This document shows positions 8,601 through 16,812 of a DNA stretch of 64,000 nucleotides, one piece after another (position 1 is the stretch's first letter; every line of letters begins with the position of its first letter). Below the pieces are notes generated by a model. It was not told the origin of the DNA and did not search any database. It saw only the letters and a program-made list of their open reading frames with translations. The stretch is from an uncultured Deefgea sp. (GTDB lineage: Bacteria > Pseudomonadota > Gammaproteobacteria > Burkholderiales > Chitinibacteraceae). The stretch is taken from the NCBI RefSeq assembly GCF_947072475.1, contig NZ_CAMTIA010000014.1, positions 1 to 64,000 on the forward strand, read 5' to 3'. Both the position numbers and the translations under genes were made by a program.

Positions 8601-9464
8601 GTCTTGGGTGTAGCCAAGGTATGACCCCGCGCCCCACGCTTTAGCCAAAATCACCAGGGCGATTAAAGCCAGTGCGGGCGCAGTTTGCTGCCAAGATAGA
8701 GTGCCATTGGCCAAGGCAGCAAAGCGATGATTGAGTGCACTGCGGTTTTGGATGGCGAGCCATGCTAAGAGTAAAAAGGCCAAGCTTGCACCAATGACCA
8801 CGCTATTGATCCATGCCGCAGAGGGGCTAGATGAGACCGCTGGTGCTGGCGGTGGTGGCGTAAAGCTGATGATTTTTGCGCCCGCTGGCGGCTCGCTTTG
8901 GCTTAGACTCAGATCGTCAAACCAGGCGGTGCCGGTGGCTAAACTGCCGTAAAACCCCAGCCGAGCAGCGACTTTGATTTCTTTTTGCTCGGGGCCGGTT
9001 TTGCCCCAAGCGACGATCTGTTGCCAGTCTTGATCGCCTTTGATATCGCCAACAAACTCCATTGCATCAATGACGCTGAGGTTAGCGCCGGTTTTGACTG
9101 CATTGGGAATGCCGGCGGTTTTCACCCAGCCCGATAGCCGATACCAGGTATTGGGTTCAACCGGCACGGCTTGGATGAGCTTGCCATCATCGCCTTGCGG
9201 TAGGCTGATTTTGAGCGCTGCGCTGCCGCTATGGCTGACCGTGGTATCGCGACTAGCCTGACTGGCGGGCTCGCCTTGCGTCCAATGATCAAAAGTCCAG
9301 CCAGCAGCGTTACCCGATGGGCTCGTCGTTTCGGCGTCGGCATTGTGCAATAAATTGGCCGCAGTTTCGGCATGCGCAAGGCTGCTGAGGATTGGGAGTA
9401 ATAATCCCAGCAGGATAATCATCGCCCATTGGCGGGCGAGCATAGGTGCAGCAGATCGAGGCAT
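5631..9464 (-). CDS. Large membrane protein with two GT-C glycosyltransferase domains (PMT/GT39-like C-terminus)
   Basis: About 1280 residues. Order: signal peptide (hydrophobic core ending AHAE, about residue 39); a carbohydrate-binding-like beta domain, about 40-200; a Pro-rich linker; a first GT-C multispan domain, about 225-670, with TQDVGTFSAW and YFADYPPGY; a second linker; a discoidin-like beta domain, about 740-880; and a second GT-C domain to the end with FDEVYHAHSAW and HPPLGKIIIAIG, the acidic loop and HPPxGK signature of protein O-mannosyltransferases, plus a PMT C-terminal multispan part. Such enzymes use polyprenyl-phosphate sugars in the periplasm. Open frame begins with TTG at 9485; I prefer ATG at 9464. 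It is divergent from the GT2/GtrA genes that could supply its donor. Fusion of two GT-C units is unusual. Confidence 0.85.
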   Translation of the reverse strand: MPRSAAPMLARQWAMIILLGLLLPILSSLAHAETAANLLHNADAETTSPSGNAAGWTFDHWTQGEPASQASRDTTVSHSGSAALKISLPQGDDGKLIQAVPVEPNTWYRLSGWVKTAGIPNAVKTGANLSVIDAMEFVGDIKGDQDWQQIVAWGKTGPEQKEIKVAARLGFYGSLATGTAWFDDLSLSQSEPPAGAKIISFTPPPPAPAVSSSPSAAWINSVVIGASLAFLLLAWLAIQNRSALNHRFAALANGTLSWQQTAPALALIALVILAKAWGAGSYLGYTQDVGTFSAWALDMYSRGFAGFYQPGYFADYPPGYITVLWLVGAISNTFGIHYGTPGFLVLLKMPAMLADIAGVVFLLYVAREQHRAWALIAALLWLLNPLAIVTSAFWGQVDSIFTLILAASFLMLERRRIVLAASLYAVAVLFKPQALLVGPIALIALLSLRDRTLQLKALAAAVGTFVLLSLPFTISREPLWIFSLYGGTLASYNYLTLNAFNLYALLGQNWLPNETLLLGLQVSTWAWLLTLSALAAVCWGVIASPQRGPATGRFLYGAFAIFVLFFVLGPKMHERYLFPAAFMGLTAFLVIGDKRVLWLAITASLSTFANTLITLDMMTRLQSSQVPNSNGFMLLCSLVNVILLIQTLRIGYDIFWRGQIKTYTDQTESLDTADQALPQSPRADLAEQLPLAPVSRSAWLALAGICLLYSIAAFTYLGNFASPQRFWQPHIGTESAVYDLGQIKSVASVQYHHGLGTGEYALAWSSDGQNWVSSAGIIVDNRFAEFRWRTVSANLAARYLKVNLSTGALQMNELALRDHQGQLLALQQISGPSQANALIDEPDKTVTRSTALNGMYFDEVYHAHSAWEILQGIDATENTHPPLGKIIIAIGVAIFGMNPFGFRFMGVTFGILMLPVFFGLSRRLLRSEPFALLATALLAVDFMHFTQTRIATIDTYGVFFILASAYWMLRFMQSEPAKNHWQTDIKSLLLCGTMFGLGAASKWIVLYHGVGLAALYTWHLWRQAQVARQLPPALPDQRGYAQWLIQTLLVSVLGFIVIPLLIYTAAYIPLMQASGQGIGGMLANQSSMLQYHSQLKATHPFSSFWYEWPTMAKPMWYYGGSEWTGPAKVSTIIAFGNPITWYLGTLAFLVLLGWRLLLSNAKTSAALWTLSAQQKMAMGFILIAGLAQFLPWAVIPRKLVFIYHFFASVPFIILALVWLLQTVQLNNANRTWAKYLPWSVFGVALILFIAYFPAISGLPVPRGWLEFISHGPIALYF

Positions 9465-9484
9465 GTCAGGCTGACTCAGTTTCA

Positions 9485-9830
9485 AGCAAAGTGAGCACTA
9501 TAGCGGCTCTGAATCCTTACGCCTAGCGCGGCATTCAGAATCGTTTGGCACTGGTCACTGGTCATCATGGCTGAGAAACAGTGCTTTTCTTACAAAATGA
9601 AGCCAGCTATGGTTTGGCTGCGATACTGCAGTGCAATATCGACGGCGCTATATGAGTGAACGCTAAAGCGTTTGCTGGCTTGGCTTTGTCGTGTAATTGC
9701 ATCACTCTGAGTGGCTGACTCGCTGAAAACAAAACCACAGCTCAGCTTGAGGCGAACTGGGCTTTCCAAGGCATCAGTGATGCTGTAAGGTCGTGAATCG
9801 TTGGTCTGACAATATAAAAATTAAAAATAG
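9485..9830. other. Intergenic region between divergent glycosylation genes
   Basis: No gene is supported here. It must hold the promoters for both directions, but I see no convincing boxes. Two small structures are visible: a direct repeat of CTGGTCA near 9551-9564 and a tight GCATCA/TGATGC inverted repeat near 9773-9785. Confidence 0.4.
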
Positions 9831-9874
9831 CCTTAGCGTCTGTTGACGTTTGGTTTTTTGCCGCGCTGGCGCGG
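9831..9874 (-). repeat. 44-nt dispersed repeat with hairpin, copy 1 of 2
   Basis: The reverse complement of this stretch matches 40528-40571 over the same 44-nt length: a CCGCGC/GCGCGG-type hairpin followed by AAACCAAACGTCAACAG and a CTAAGG/TTAGGG tail. It sits directly before the ribosome binding site region of the GT2 gene. No coding frame is shared between the copies. Confidence 0.7.
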
Positions 9875-9934
9875 TTGGCAAATCACACGTTAAAAGAGCG
9901 CTATGCTGAGCGCCATCCGAGCGCAGGAGGGGAC

Positions 9935-10879
9935 ATGCAACAACGTTTATCTGTGGTTATTCCGTGTTACAACGAAGAAGAAGTCATTGCCGAAACGCTG
10001 CGGCATTTGGCCGAGTTTCGCGCCATGGTTGTCGATATGGATTGCGAGTTTATTTTTGTCGATGACGGCAGTAAAGACCGGACTCGCGCTTTACTGCTCG
10101 CCGCACAAGCCGAAAACCCAGAAATGCGCATCATTGGTTTTGCGCGTAATTTTGGCCATCAAACTGCGGTTACTGCGGGTATTGATGCCGCTAGCGGTGA
10201 TGCGGTGGTGTTAATCGACGCCGACTTACAAGATCCACCCGAAGTCATTACTGAAATGATCGCCTTATGGCGTAATGGCTATCATGTGGTGTATGGCACG
10301 CGGGTTGATCGCCCCGGTGAATCGGCGTTTAAGCTGATTACTGCCAGAGCATTTTATCGGGTGCTCAATCAACTCTCCGACGTGCCGATTCCGCTGGATA
10401 CCGGCGATTTTCGTTTAATGGACCGGCAGGTGGTCGAGGTGCTCAAAGCCATGCCCGAGCGCGATCGCTTTGTGCGCGGCATGGTGAGTTGGGTGGGGTT
10501 TAAGCAGGTCGCCTTGCCTTATCGCCGCGCCGAGCGCTTTGCTGGCGAGAGTAAATATCCACTGCGCAAAATGGTGCGTTTTGCTACCGATGGCATTTTG
10601 TCTTTTTCGACCAAACCTTTGCAGCTTTCAATCACGATTGGTTTAGTCTCGTCATTTTTGGCCTTGATCGGGATTATCAATACCTTGATCGTGCGTTTAA
10701 CCACCACCGATTGGGTGGCCGGTTGGGCTGAGATTATGGTGGCGATTCTGTTTATCGGCGGGGTGCAATTGCTGTGTATTGGGATTTTGGGGGAGTATAT
10801 CGGGCGGATTTATAACGAAATAAAACGCCGTCCTTTATACGTGGTGCAAGATCGGATTGGTTTTCCTCCGAAAGAATAA
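9935..10879 (+). CDS. GT2 glycosyltransferase, polyprenyl-phosphate sugar synthase (GtrB/DPM1-like)
   Basis: The protein has an N-terminal GT-A domain (VVIPCYNEEEVI, then DDGSKDRT and the metal-binding DADLQDPPE) and two C-terminal membrane helices, as in GtrB/ArnC/DPM1-like enzymes that load a sugar onto undecaprenyl phosphate at the cytoplasmic face. The frame is open from 9875, but a strong AGGAGG at 9925-9930 precedes the ATG at 9935 and the conserved domain begins right after it, so I start there (314 residues). It is followed by a GtrA flippase gene and opposed by the double GT-C protein, giving a complete make-flip-transfer set. The sugar cannot be told from sequence. Confidence 0.92.
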   Translation: MQQRLSVVIPCYNEEEVIAETLRHLAEFRAMVVDMDCEFIFVDDGSKDRTRALLLAAQAENPEMRIIGFARNFGHQTAVTAGIDAASGDAVVLIDADLQDPPEVITEMIALWRNGYHVVYGTRVDRPGESAFKLITARAFYRVLNQLSDVPIPLDTGDFRLMDRQVVEVLKAMPERDRFVRGMVSWVGFKQVALPYRRAERFAGESKYPLRKMVRFATDGILSFSTKPLQLSITIGLVSSFLALIGIINTLIVRLTTTDWVAGWAEIMVAILFIGGVQLLCIGILGEYIGRIYNEIKRRPLYVVQDRIGFPPKE

Positions 10880-10932
10880 TGTTGAAGTCAGTGCTGAGGC
10901 AAAAGTTTGCTGGCCGCCTTGTCTCGCCTGCT

Positions 10933-10947
10933 CGTACTCGATGTACG
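10933..10947. other. Short hairpin between GT2 and gtrA
   Basis: CGTAC and GTACG pair around TCGAT inside the 126-bp gap between the two genes. The surrounding GCCGTAGACCGTACATCG (minus strand) looks like a fragment of a dispersed intergenic repeat, but no second copy is in this window. Confidence 0.3.
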
Positions 10948-11005
10948 GTCTACGGCTTTGATGCTTTGCCATAAATTGTTGCACCAACACGGATTGGGCT
11001 AATCG

Positions 11006-11392
11006 ATGCACAGCACGGTAAAAAAATTCTTCATCTTTGCCGCTGTGGGTGTTTGCGGTACGGCGATTCAATATTTGGTGCTGTGGCTGGGCGTTGAGCT
11101 ATTGGCGCTCAAAGCGGCGGTGGCATCGGGTATTGGCTACGCGCTGGGCTCGGTGGCGAATTATTTATTAAATTACTTTTTAACCTTTAAGCAGCACGGT
11201 CAGCGGCATCGAGAAGCCATCAGTAAGTTTTATACCATTACTGGCATCGGCTGGTGTATCAATACGGGCTTGATGGCGATCTTGGTTGGGCATTGGCTTT
11301 GGGGTTATTGGCCGGCGCAATTATTGGCCACGGCGATTGGTTTGCTATGGAATTTTAGCGGTAGCCATTGGTGGGCGTTTCGGCAGAAGTAA
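11006..11392 (+). CDS. GtrA-family membrane protein (lipid-linked sugar flippase)
   Basis: A 128-residue protein with four membrane segments and the family landmarks: FFIFAAVGVCGTAIQY in helix 1, the NYLLNYFLTFK loop between helices 2 and 3, and a final W-rich segment SGSHWWAFRQK. GtrA proteins are thought to flip undecaprenyl-phosphate-linked glucose or similar sugars across the inner membrane. It follows the GT2 gene on the same strand, as in gtrAB loci of serotype-converting phages and O-glycosylation systems, although here the order is gtrB then gtrA. The ATG at 11006 lacks a strong ribosome binding site. Confidence 0.9.
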   Translation: MHSTVKKFFIFAAVGVCGTAIQYLVLWLGVELLALKAAVASGIGYALGSVANYLLNYFLTFKQHGQRHREAISKFYTITGIGWCINTGLMAILVGHWLWGYWPAQLLATAIGLLWNFSGSHWWAFRQK

Positions 11393-11397
11393 GTTAT

Positions 11398-11446
11398 GGG
11401 TATTGAGTGGCTGATGTTGTAGGCTATGGCTTAGCGTTATATACCC
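11398..11446 (+). repeat. 49-nt GGTAT/ATACC intergenic repeat, copy 1 of 7
   Basis: Begins GGGTATTGAG and ends TTATATACCC; 49 bases. It lies six bases past the gtrA stop, between convergent gtrA and yidB genes. See the finding on this repeat family. Confidence 0.7.
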
Positions 11447-11537
11447 ACTTATTTTTGGCGTTGTCCAGATTGCGTGTTGAGCGTTTTTTAAGTGCTTGCG
11501 GCACAGCATCAACACCCAATCTGAACATCAGCTGCAA

Positions 11538-11936
11538 TTAACCAAATAATTTACCTTTGATTAAATTCATTGCCGCACCCATCACATCGGGGCTGCCGGC
11601 TTCGATTTGGCCGTTTGGCGTTAAGCTATCAATTAATTGCGGCAAGAGACTCGAGATTTGTCCTGCGGCAGTGGCTGGATCAATGCCCAGTTTGCTGGCG
11701 ATGCCCGCGACGGTTTCATTGCCGAGCACGGCTTCAATTTGTTCGCTGGAGATCGGCAGGTTTTGCCCGCTGGCCACCCATGATTGAGCGATTTCACCTA
11801 AACCGCCATTTTGAAATTTTTCCACCACACCAGCAACGCCGCCTTGTTGTTCAAGTAAGGTGCTGAGCATGCCCATTGCACCTTCGCTATTGCTGCCGCC
11901 GAGAAATTGGCCAGCTAAAGAATCGAGTAAACCCAT
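11538..11936 (-). CDS. yidB: YidB-family protein (DUF937)
   Basis: A 132-residue protein with the DUF937 pattern: MGLLDSLAGQFLGG at the start, a Gly/Gln-rich first half, and the motif VLGNETVAGIASKLGIDP in the middle followed by LLPQLIDSLTPNG. The family is common in proteobacteria as a small soluble protein, structurally a homeodomain-like helical bundle, with no firm function. AGGA lies about 8 bases before the ATG at 11936. It is a single gene convergent with gtrA. Confidence 0.9.
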   Translation of the reverse strand: MGLLDSLAGQFLGGSNSEGAMGMLSTLLEQQGGVAGVVEKFQNGGLGEIAQSWVASGQNLPISSEQIEAVLGNETVAGIASKLGIDPATAAGQISSLLPQLIDSLTPNGQIEAGSPDVMGAAMNLIKGKLFG

Positions 11937-12070
11937 GATATTTTCCTATGACAGTGAAGGTGAAGTGCGCAGCGCATGCTCTTGCTGGCGACTTATTCTT
12001 ATAGAGCGGATCGATAAAAACAAGTTAAATTTTTGATTCGCAATGTTGGAGCGGGCCAATCGTGGGGCGT

Positions 12071-14146
12071 TTATTGTGTTTGATTGGGCTGATATTGCGC
12101 TAAATTACGTTTAAATAAAACGGCAAATTCATCGGCGGGAATCGGGCGGCTTAATAGATAACCTTGAATTTGATCGCAGGCTGTTTTTTGTAAAAAGCTT
12201 AATTGATCGGCAGTTTCTACGCCTTCGGCAATCAGGCGTAAATTCAAACTGCTGGCAATGCCGCAAATGGCGTTCACAATCCCCGCGCTGCCAGGATTAT
12301 CCGGCAAACCACGAATAAAGCTTTGGTCGATTTTAAGGTAGTCGAGGGTAAATCGCTGTAAATACGATAAATTGGAATAGCCCGTGCCAAAGTCGTCAAG
12401 CGCCAAAGAAAACCCGGCGGCTTTTAGATTCAGCAAGAGACTGAGTGTCGCTTCGTCGTTTTTCATCAGCATGGATTCAGTGAGTTCTAGCTCAATACGT
12501 TGGGCTTGAATTTGGTGTTGTTTTAGCTTGCTCAGTAAGGTCTCGGTTAAATTGGCTTTAAATTGTTGCGCTGATAAATTGATGGATAAACGATGAAGCT
12601 CGATCCCCGCTTTGTCCCATTGCGCTAATTGCCTAATGGCTTCGGATAACACCCATTCGCCAATCGGTACAATGAGTCCGGTTTCTTCGGCAAAAGGAAT
12701 AAATTCAGCGGGCGAGATAAAACCCCGAATCGGGTGTTGCCAGCGAATTAACGCTTCAGCGCCCACAATGCGGGTGTTTTGTGTGTCGTATTGCGCTTGG
12801 TAAAATAGTTTTAATTCATTGCGATTTAAGGCGTGATGCAATTCGTTAGAGAGTTTTAAACGCGCCATCGAGCGTTGATTCATTTCGGGCGAATAAAATA
12901 ATAAATCTTGCTGCGCTTGCTTGCCGCGATGCAGGGCCACGGCGGCTTGATTGATGAGTTTTTCGGCGTCGCGACCATCGTCCGGATAAATACTGATGCC
13001 GATATACGCCTTGAGCAAGATTTCTTCGTCAGAGAGGATAAAAGGCTGGCTAATTTTAAGCAAAATCCTGTGCGCCACCATCGCCGCATCATCACGGTGG
13101 CGAATATCAAATAAACCAACATAAAACTCATCGGCAGCAAAGCGCGAGACCACATCTTCATCGCGTAAGCTAGCGCGTATTCTTTGGCCAACTTCGATTA
13201 AGACTTGGTCGGCCGCAGTGTGGCCAAAAGAGTCGTTGAGTGCTTTAAAGCGGGCAATGTTAAAGCACAATAAAGCGCCATGGTGGTGATTGCGGCGCGC
13301 TTCGCTGAGCGCTTGCTCAAGCAAAGTAAACAGCATGGTGCGATTGGGTAGGTTGGTGAGTGGATCAAAATACGCGAGGCGATGCAATTGGGCTTCGGCG
13401 TGCTTTTTTTCAGTTAGGTCGGAAAAAATCGCAAAATAATGCGTCAGATCGCCGCGTTTGTTTTTAACGCCGCTGATGGCCAAATGAATCGGATAGCGCT
13501 CGCCTGAGGCGCGCTCATCCCAAAGTTCACCTTCCCAATGACCTATACGCTCAAGTAAATCGTACATTTGCTGCAAAATCGTCGATTCTCTTTGCTGCGC
13601 CAATATAAAGCTGGGAAGTTGCCCTAGCGTTTGCTCTAATTTTCTGTCGGTAATGTGGTGATACGCCGCATTACAACCCACACAGCTAAAGCGTAAATTG
13701 GTAATCACAATCGCATCAGGCGCTTGCTCGAGTATGTGGCTATACAGCTTATTTTTTTCTTCAACTGCCAATTGTTCGGTGATATCGGTGAGATAACCAA
13801 TCATGCGGATTGGTTTTTGCTCGTCATTGCGAATCAGTGTTAGGTGAATATTGGCCCAGAATACCGCGCCATTTTTTTTGCGGCGTAAAACTTCCATTTG
13901 CGCGTGGCCACTCACCATCACCGCATCAATTAGTTCACTGTCATCGCCGCTTTCATCGGCATACAGCATTAAAATATGCCGGCCCAGCACATCGTCGGCG
14001 GTATAGCCAAATAGCTGTTCAGCGCCTTTATTCCAGCCGGTAATATAGCCTTGTAAATCCAGAGTAATTAAGGAGGCAGCCAGATCATTAACAATCAAGC
14101 TGCTGGGGCCCAGTTCATTGAGCGTGGACACCTTACAGCGACTCAC
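12071..14146 (-). CDS. PAS-PAS-GGDEF-EAL protein, probable cyclic-di-GMP phosphodiesterase
   Basis: The 691-residue protein has two PAS domains (about 15-130 and 135-255), a GGDEF domain (about 260-420) and an EAL domain (about 430-685). The cyclase signature is degenerate, RFAADEF instead of GGDEF, so synthesis is unlikely. The EAL domain keeps EALIRW, the ELTES glutamate and DDFGTGYS, so it should hydrolyse c-di-GMP, possibly with GTP sensed by the GGDEF remnant. There is no membrane segment, so it is a cytoplasmic sensor. It starts with GTG at 14146, inside the last codons of the HDOD gene (14-base overlap), indicating translational coupling. Confidence 0.92.
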   Translation of the reverse strand: MSRCKVSTLNELGPSSLIVNDLAASLITLDLQGYITGWNKGAEQLFGYTADDVLGRHILMLYADESGDDSELIDAVMVSGHAQMEVLRRKKNGAVFWANIHLTLIRNDEQKPIRMIGYLTDITEQLAVEEKNKLYSHILEQAPDAIVITNLRFSCVGCNAAYHHITDRKLEQTLGQLPSFILAQQRESTILQQMYDLLERIGHWEGELWDERASGERYPIHLAISGVKNKRGDLTHYFAIFSDLTEKKHAEAQLHRLAYFDPLTNLPNRTMLFTLLEQALSEARRNHHHGALLCFNIARFKALNDSFGHTAADQVLIEVGQRIRASLRDEDVVSRFAADEFYVGLFDIRHRDDAAMVAHRILLKISQPFILSDEEILLKAYIGISIYPDDGRDAEKLINQAAVALHRGKQAQQDLLFYSPEMNQRSMARLKLSNELHHALNRNELKLFYQAQYDTQNTRIVGAEALIRWQHPIRGFISPAEFIPFAEETGLIVPIGEWVLSEAIRQLAQWDKAGIELHRLSINLSAQQFKANLTETLLSKLKQHQIQAQRIELELTESMLMKNDEATLSLLLNLKAAGFSLALDDFGTGYSNLSYLQRFTLDYLKIDQSFIRGLPDNPGSAGIVNAICGIASSLNLRLIAEGVETADQLSFLQKTACDQIQGYLLSRPIPADEFAVLFKRNLAQYQPNQTQ

Positions 14147-15080
14147 GGACTAAGCGATGTACCCAAGCAATGGCTTGAATTTCGCTATTGACCCACGCTT
14201 GCTGCTTGGCGAGTAAGGGGCTAAGCAGGGCGTGCTGCGCATCGCCGGCTTCGAGTGCGCCAAGTTGCGCCAAGGCTGCACCTAAAACACCATCGCCATC
14301 GATCAGTGCTGCGCGTAAATTTTCATCCAGTGGCAGTGGCGCGAGTAATTGCTGTAAAGGCTCACCAAACAACCGATCCAGCAGCGACAGCATGCCGCAT
14401 AAAAAAGCTTCGTCGGCGGGTGTATTGCCAAGCCAGCCGTGCTCGGCCCATTGCGCCATACGTTTGCCACGCAGCGCTGCGGCAATCAGTAAGGCCGGTT
14501 TGCCGCTGTCGCCATATTGTTCGGCATAGATCAGTAGTTGTAACCAACGTTGTAACTGGCGACGCCCCAGCAGGGTAATGGCCTGGCGGATGCTGCGCGC
14601 GGGCGTTGCGCTGCCCATACCCACTGAGTTGACGAGGCGCAGCAAGTTCAGCATCAGTTGTGGGGCCTTTGCCAATGCGGTTTCAAGTTGGGCGATTTCA
14701 GCGTCGCTGACAATCAAGCTCAGCACTTCAAGTAGCACGGGCCGGCTTGGATTGCTGGTGCTGCGATGACTGGATGCTTCGGTAAACCAAGGCCCGCAAA
14801 CGGCATCATTGGCGTTGAGTTGATTTAAGTCCGCGGTATGTTGCACATTAAAATACAGATGCCCGCCTTGTGGCAGTGCAATGCCGTGTTCATCACGGAT
14901 TAATGCGATCAATGGGGATGGCTGAGGTGCGGCGGTTTCATCGAGTAGCATGCACGGCAAGCCGTGTAATTCGTAGGTATGACAGGCCTCGCTGAGCGCA
15001 TCGGCAGCGTGTTGTGCTTGATGGGCAAAGAGTCCAGTCCAGTTTTGCTGTGTATCCCAAACTAACTCAAAAAAAATCAT
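14133..15080 (-). CDS. HDOD-domain protein with degenerate EAL-like N-terminus
   Basis: The product (about 315 residues) has a C-terminal HDOD domain (about 120-310; QLMLNLLRLVNSVGMG and SIRQAITLLGRRQLQRWL) and an N-terminal part that aligns in outline with the shortened EAL remnant of YuxH-type proteins but lacks catalytic acidic motifs. HDOD proteins act as signalling scaffolds, often beside c-di-GMP enzymes. The open frame begins at a TTG (15095); the ATG at 15080 (MIFFELVW) is the better start. It overlaps the downstream PAS-GGDEF-EAL gene by 14 bases, so the two proteins are probably made together and may interact. Confidence 0.85.
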   Translation of the reverse strand: MIFFELVWDTQQNWTGLFAHQAQHAADALSEACHTYELHGLPCMLLDETAAPQPSPLIALIRDEHGIALPQGGHLYFNVQHTADLNQLNANDAVCGPWFTEASSHRSTSNPSRPVLLEVLSLIVSDAEIAQLETALAKAPQLMLNLLRLVNSVGMGSATPARSIRQAITLLGRRQLQRWLQLLIYAEQYGDSGKPALLIAAALRGKRMAQWAEHGWLGNTPADEAFLCGMLSLLDRLFGEPLQQLLAPLPLDENLRAALIDGDGVLGAALAQLGALEAGDAQHALLSPLLAKQQAWVNSEIQAIAWVHRLVRESL

Positions 15081-15414
15081 CGACTGCGTTCTCAAGAAGG
15101 TGTTTTTTTAAGGCTAGGACTTGGATGTACTTACGGCAAGATTTACTTTTTTGAATTTTGCTTTTGTTTTTATTGACATCGAGTGGTAGATTCTATGAGC
15201 TTATTCGACGGCAAGCCATTTGAATCATGGTTATGGATTTGTTCTTGCGGCCGGCGTATTGGTATAAGCGTGTGCAGATGTCGTATTTCTAATGACCTTG
15301 TACAGGTGTGAGCAAGGGATTGCAGGCGGTGTGGTTTTAGCGCCTGCAGTGAGCGACTTTCAAACTAAGATAAAGCGTCTGCAGCCTGATGGCGCATAAC
15401 TGAAGTGACTCATC
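15081..15414. other. Intergenic region with promoter-like box and stem-loop
   Basis: A TTGACA at 15175-15180 sits in AT-rich DNA and may be a -35 box reading towards the LOG gene; the -10 is unclear. A perfect 8-bp inverted repeat TGCAGGCG (15321-15328) / CGCCTGCA (15341-15348) with a 12-base loop lies in the presumed leader. No gene is supported. Confidence 0.35.
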
Positions 15415-16158
15415 ATGATTAATGAATATAACAAACCCATCGGCACGATTGACGATGAAGAGGCGCTGGATATTGTGGGTTCAGCAGTTTTAAAACTTTG
15501 GGATGCGGTGGATGATTTATCGCGCCTGCGGCCCGCGCATACGCCAGATTATCATGTGACGATTTTTGGTTCGGCCCGCATTGAAGACAATACGCCAGCG
15601 TATGAAGCGGTGAAGCAGTTGGCTTCGCAACTGGCTGCCATGGGTTGCCATATTGTAACCGGCGGTGGCCCAGGCTTAATGCAGGCGGCCAATGAAGGCG
15701 CGAGTCAAGGCGCGCCCAATAAGCCTGAGGCGTCGGTGGGGATTCGGATTGATTTGGATTTTGAGCAGAATGTGAATGATTTTGTGGGGCGTGTTTTTGA
15801 ACATAAAACGTTTTTTTCGCGCTTACATCATTTTATTATGCGCTCGAATGCGTTTATTGTGACGCCCGGTGGCATTGGCACGTTGCTTGAATTGTCGATG
15901 GTTTGGCAGTTGATTCAGGTGCGTAAACTCTACGATACCCCGATTATTTTAGTCGGCGAAATGTGGCATGAGCTGGTGGATTGGGCGCAGCGGCATATGG
16001 TCGACAATAACGCCGGTTTGGCTAGCGCCGTGGATATGCAAATTCCGATTGTGGTTGATTCGATCGAAGACGCCGTGCAGTTAATTCGTGAGCATCATGC
16101 GCGTTGGCAAAAAGTCGATGGCGAACTCAAGCAAATTCGAACTTCGCCACCGCGTTAA
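15415..16158 (+). CDS. LOG-family protein (TIGR00730; nucleotide 5'-monophosphate phosphoribohydrolase)
   Basis: The 247-residue protein has the Rossmann-like LOG fold with both signatures: GGGPGLMQAANEGA at about residues 82-95 and PGGIGTLLELSMVWQ at about 151-165, the site that binds and cleaves nucleoside monophosphates. Such proteins were formerly called lysine decarboxylases and include cytokinin-activating enzymes and the E. coli PpnN type. The long N-terminal extension before IFGSARI fits the larger bacterial form. It stands alone between the HDOD pair and hemG. The actual substrate in this organism is unknown. Confidence 0.9.
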   Translation: MINEYNKPIGTIDDEEALDIVGSAVLKLWDAVDDLSRLRPAHTPDYHVTIFGSARIEDNTPAYEAVKQLASQLAAMGCHIVTGGGPGLMQAANEGASQGAPNKPEASVGIRIDLDFEQNVNDFVGRVFEHKTFFSRLHHFIMRSNAFIVTPGGIGTLLELSMVWQLIQVRKLYDTPIILVGEMWHELVDWAQRHMVDNNAGLASAVDMQIPIVVDSIEDAVQLIREHHARWQKVDGELKQIRTSPPR

Positions 16159-16178
16159 TGTGGCGCGCTAAACCGCGA

Positions 16179-16715
16179 CTACGGTTTGGCGCTTGCCGCT
16201 TCTTGTTGGACATAACGACGCACGGTGTCGGCAAAGTCGGCAACGTGCTGCCAATTGGTGTATTCAACGCAGCATTTCCCATCGCTCGGGCCGCCAGTCA
16301 TTTTCATGATGAGGCGCATCATCTGCCGATCTAGCCAGCCATAACGCGGGTAATCCAAACGTCCAGCGACCGACATTGCGGTAAACGGCTGCAGGTGGTG
16401 CTGCGCTAACAGTTTTTTTAAATAGCCATTCGGTGTGCCATCGCCTTTGCGGGCATTTAAGCTGACCGACATAATCGCCAATGGCGCAAGCAGTGTGTGG
16501 TGCTCAAAAAAATGTTGTACTTCGGCATGATGCCGACCATAGCGAACTGAGGCGACGACGATCATCGCTGGCCAGTTTTGGCTCATATTGGGCGGTGATG
16601 TTAAGTCGGCGAGTTCGCTATGCACGGCGTGTTGCGCTAAATGCTGCTGCAGCGTTTGCGCAATGAGTTTGGCTTGTCCATCGCGGCTGGCATAAAGAAT
16701 TAAAATTGGTTTCAT
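16179..16715 (-). CDS. hemG: Menaquinone-dependent protoporphyrinogen IX dehydrogenase (flavodoxin-like)
   Basis: About 178 residues with a flavodoxin fold. It matches HemG landmarks: ILYASRDGQ at the FMN phosphate loop, VVASVRYGRHH, SVSLNARK, the DYPRYGWLDRQMMRLIMKMTGG segment (the HemG-specific loop, split here as DYPRYGWLDR and LIMKMTGG) and VEYTNWQHVADFA at the end. It oxidises protoporphyrinogen IX to protoporphyrin IX in haem synthesis, passing electrons to quinones at the inner membrane. The open frame starts with a TTG at 16736; the ATG at 16715 directly precedes the conserved KPILILYASRDG. It converges on the LOG gene. Confidence 0.92.
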   Translation of the reverse strand: MKPILILYASRDGQAKLIAQTLQQHLAQHAVHSELADLTSPPNMSQNWPAMIVVASVRYGRHHAEVQHFFEHHTLLAPLAIMSVSLNARKGDGTPNGYLKKLLAQHHLQPFTAMSVAGRLDYPRYGWLDRQMMRLIMKMTGGPSDGKCCVEYTNWQHVADFADTVRRYVQQEAASAKP

Positions 16716-16812
16716 TCGCAGCAGTATAAGTGACAAGGCGACGCCCGATATTGAGCGGTATCAGTTCGGCTCGTTGGCGTCGTCTCATTTTGATCGGCGT
16801 TGATCGGTCAAT

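Noticed and set aside
9875-9934. N-terminal extension of the GT2 protein
   Set aside because: The extension overlaps a repeat and a strong ribosome binding site precedes the ATG at 9935.
12880-13191. 103-codon frame inside the GGDEF-EAL gene
   Set aside because: It is an off-frame reading of a clearly conserved domain.
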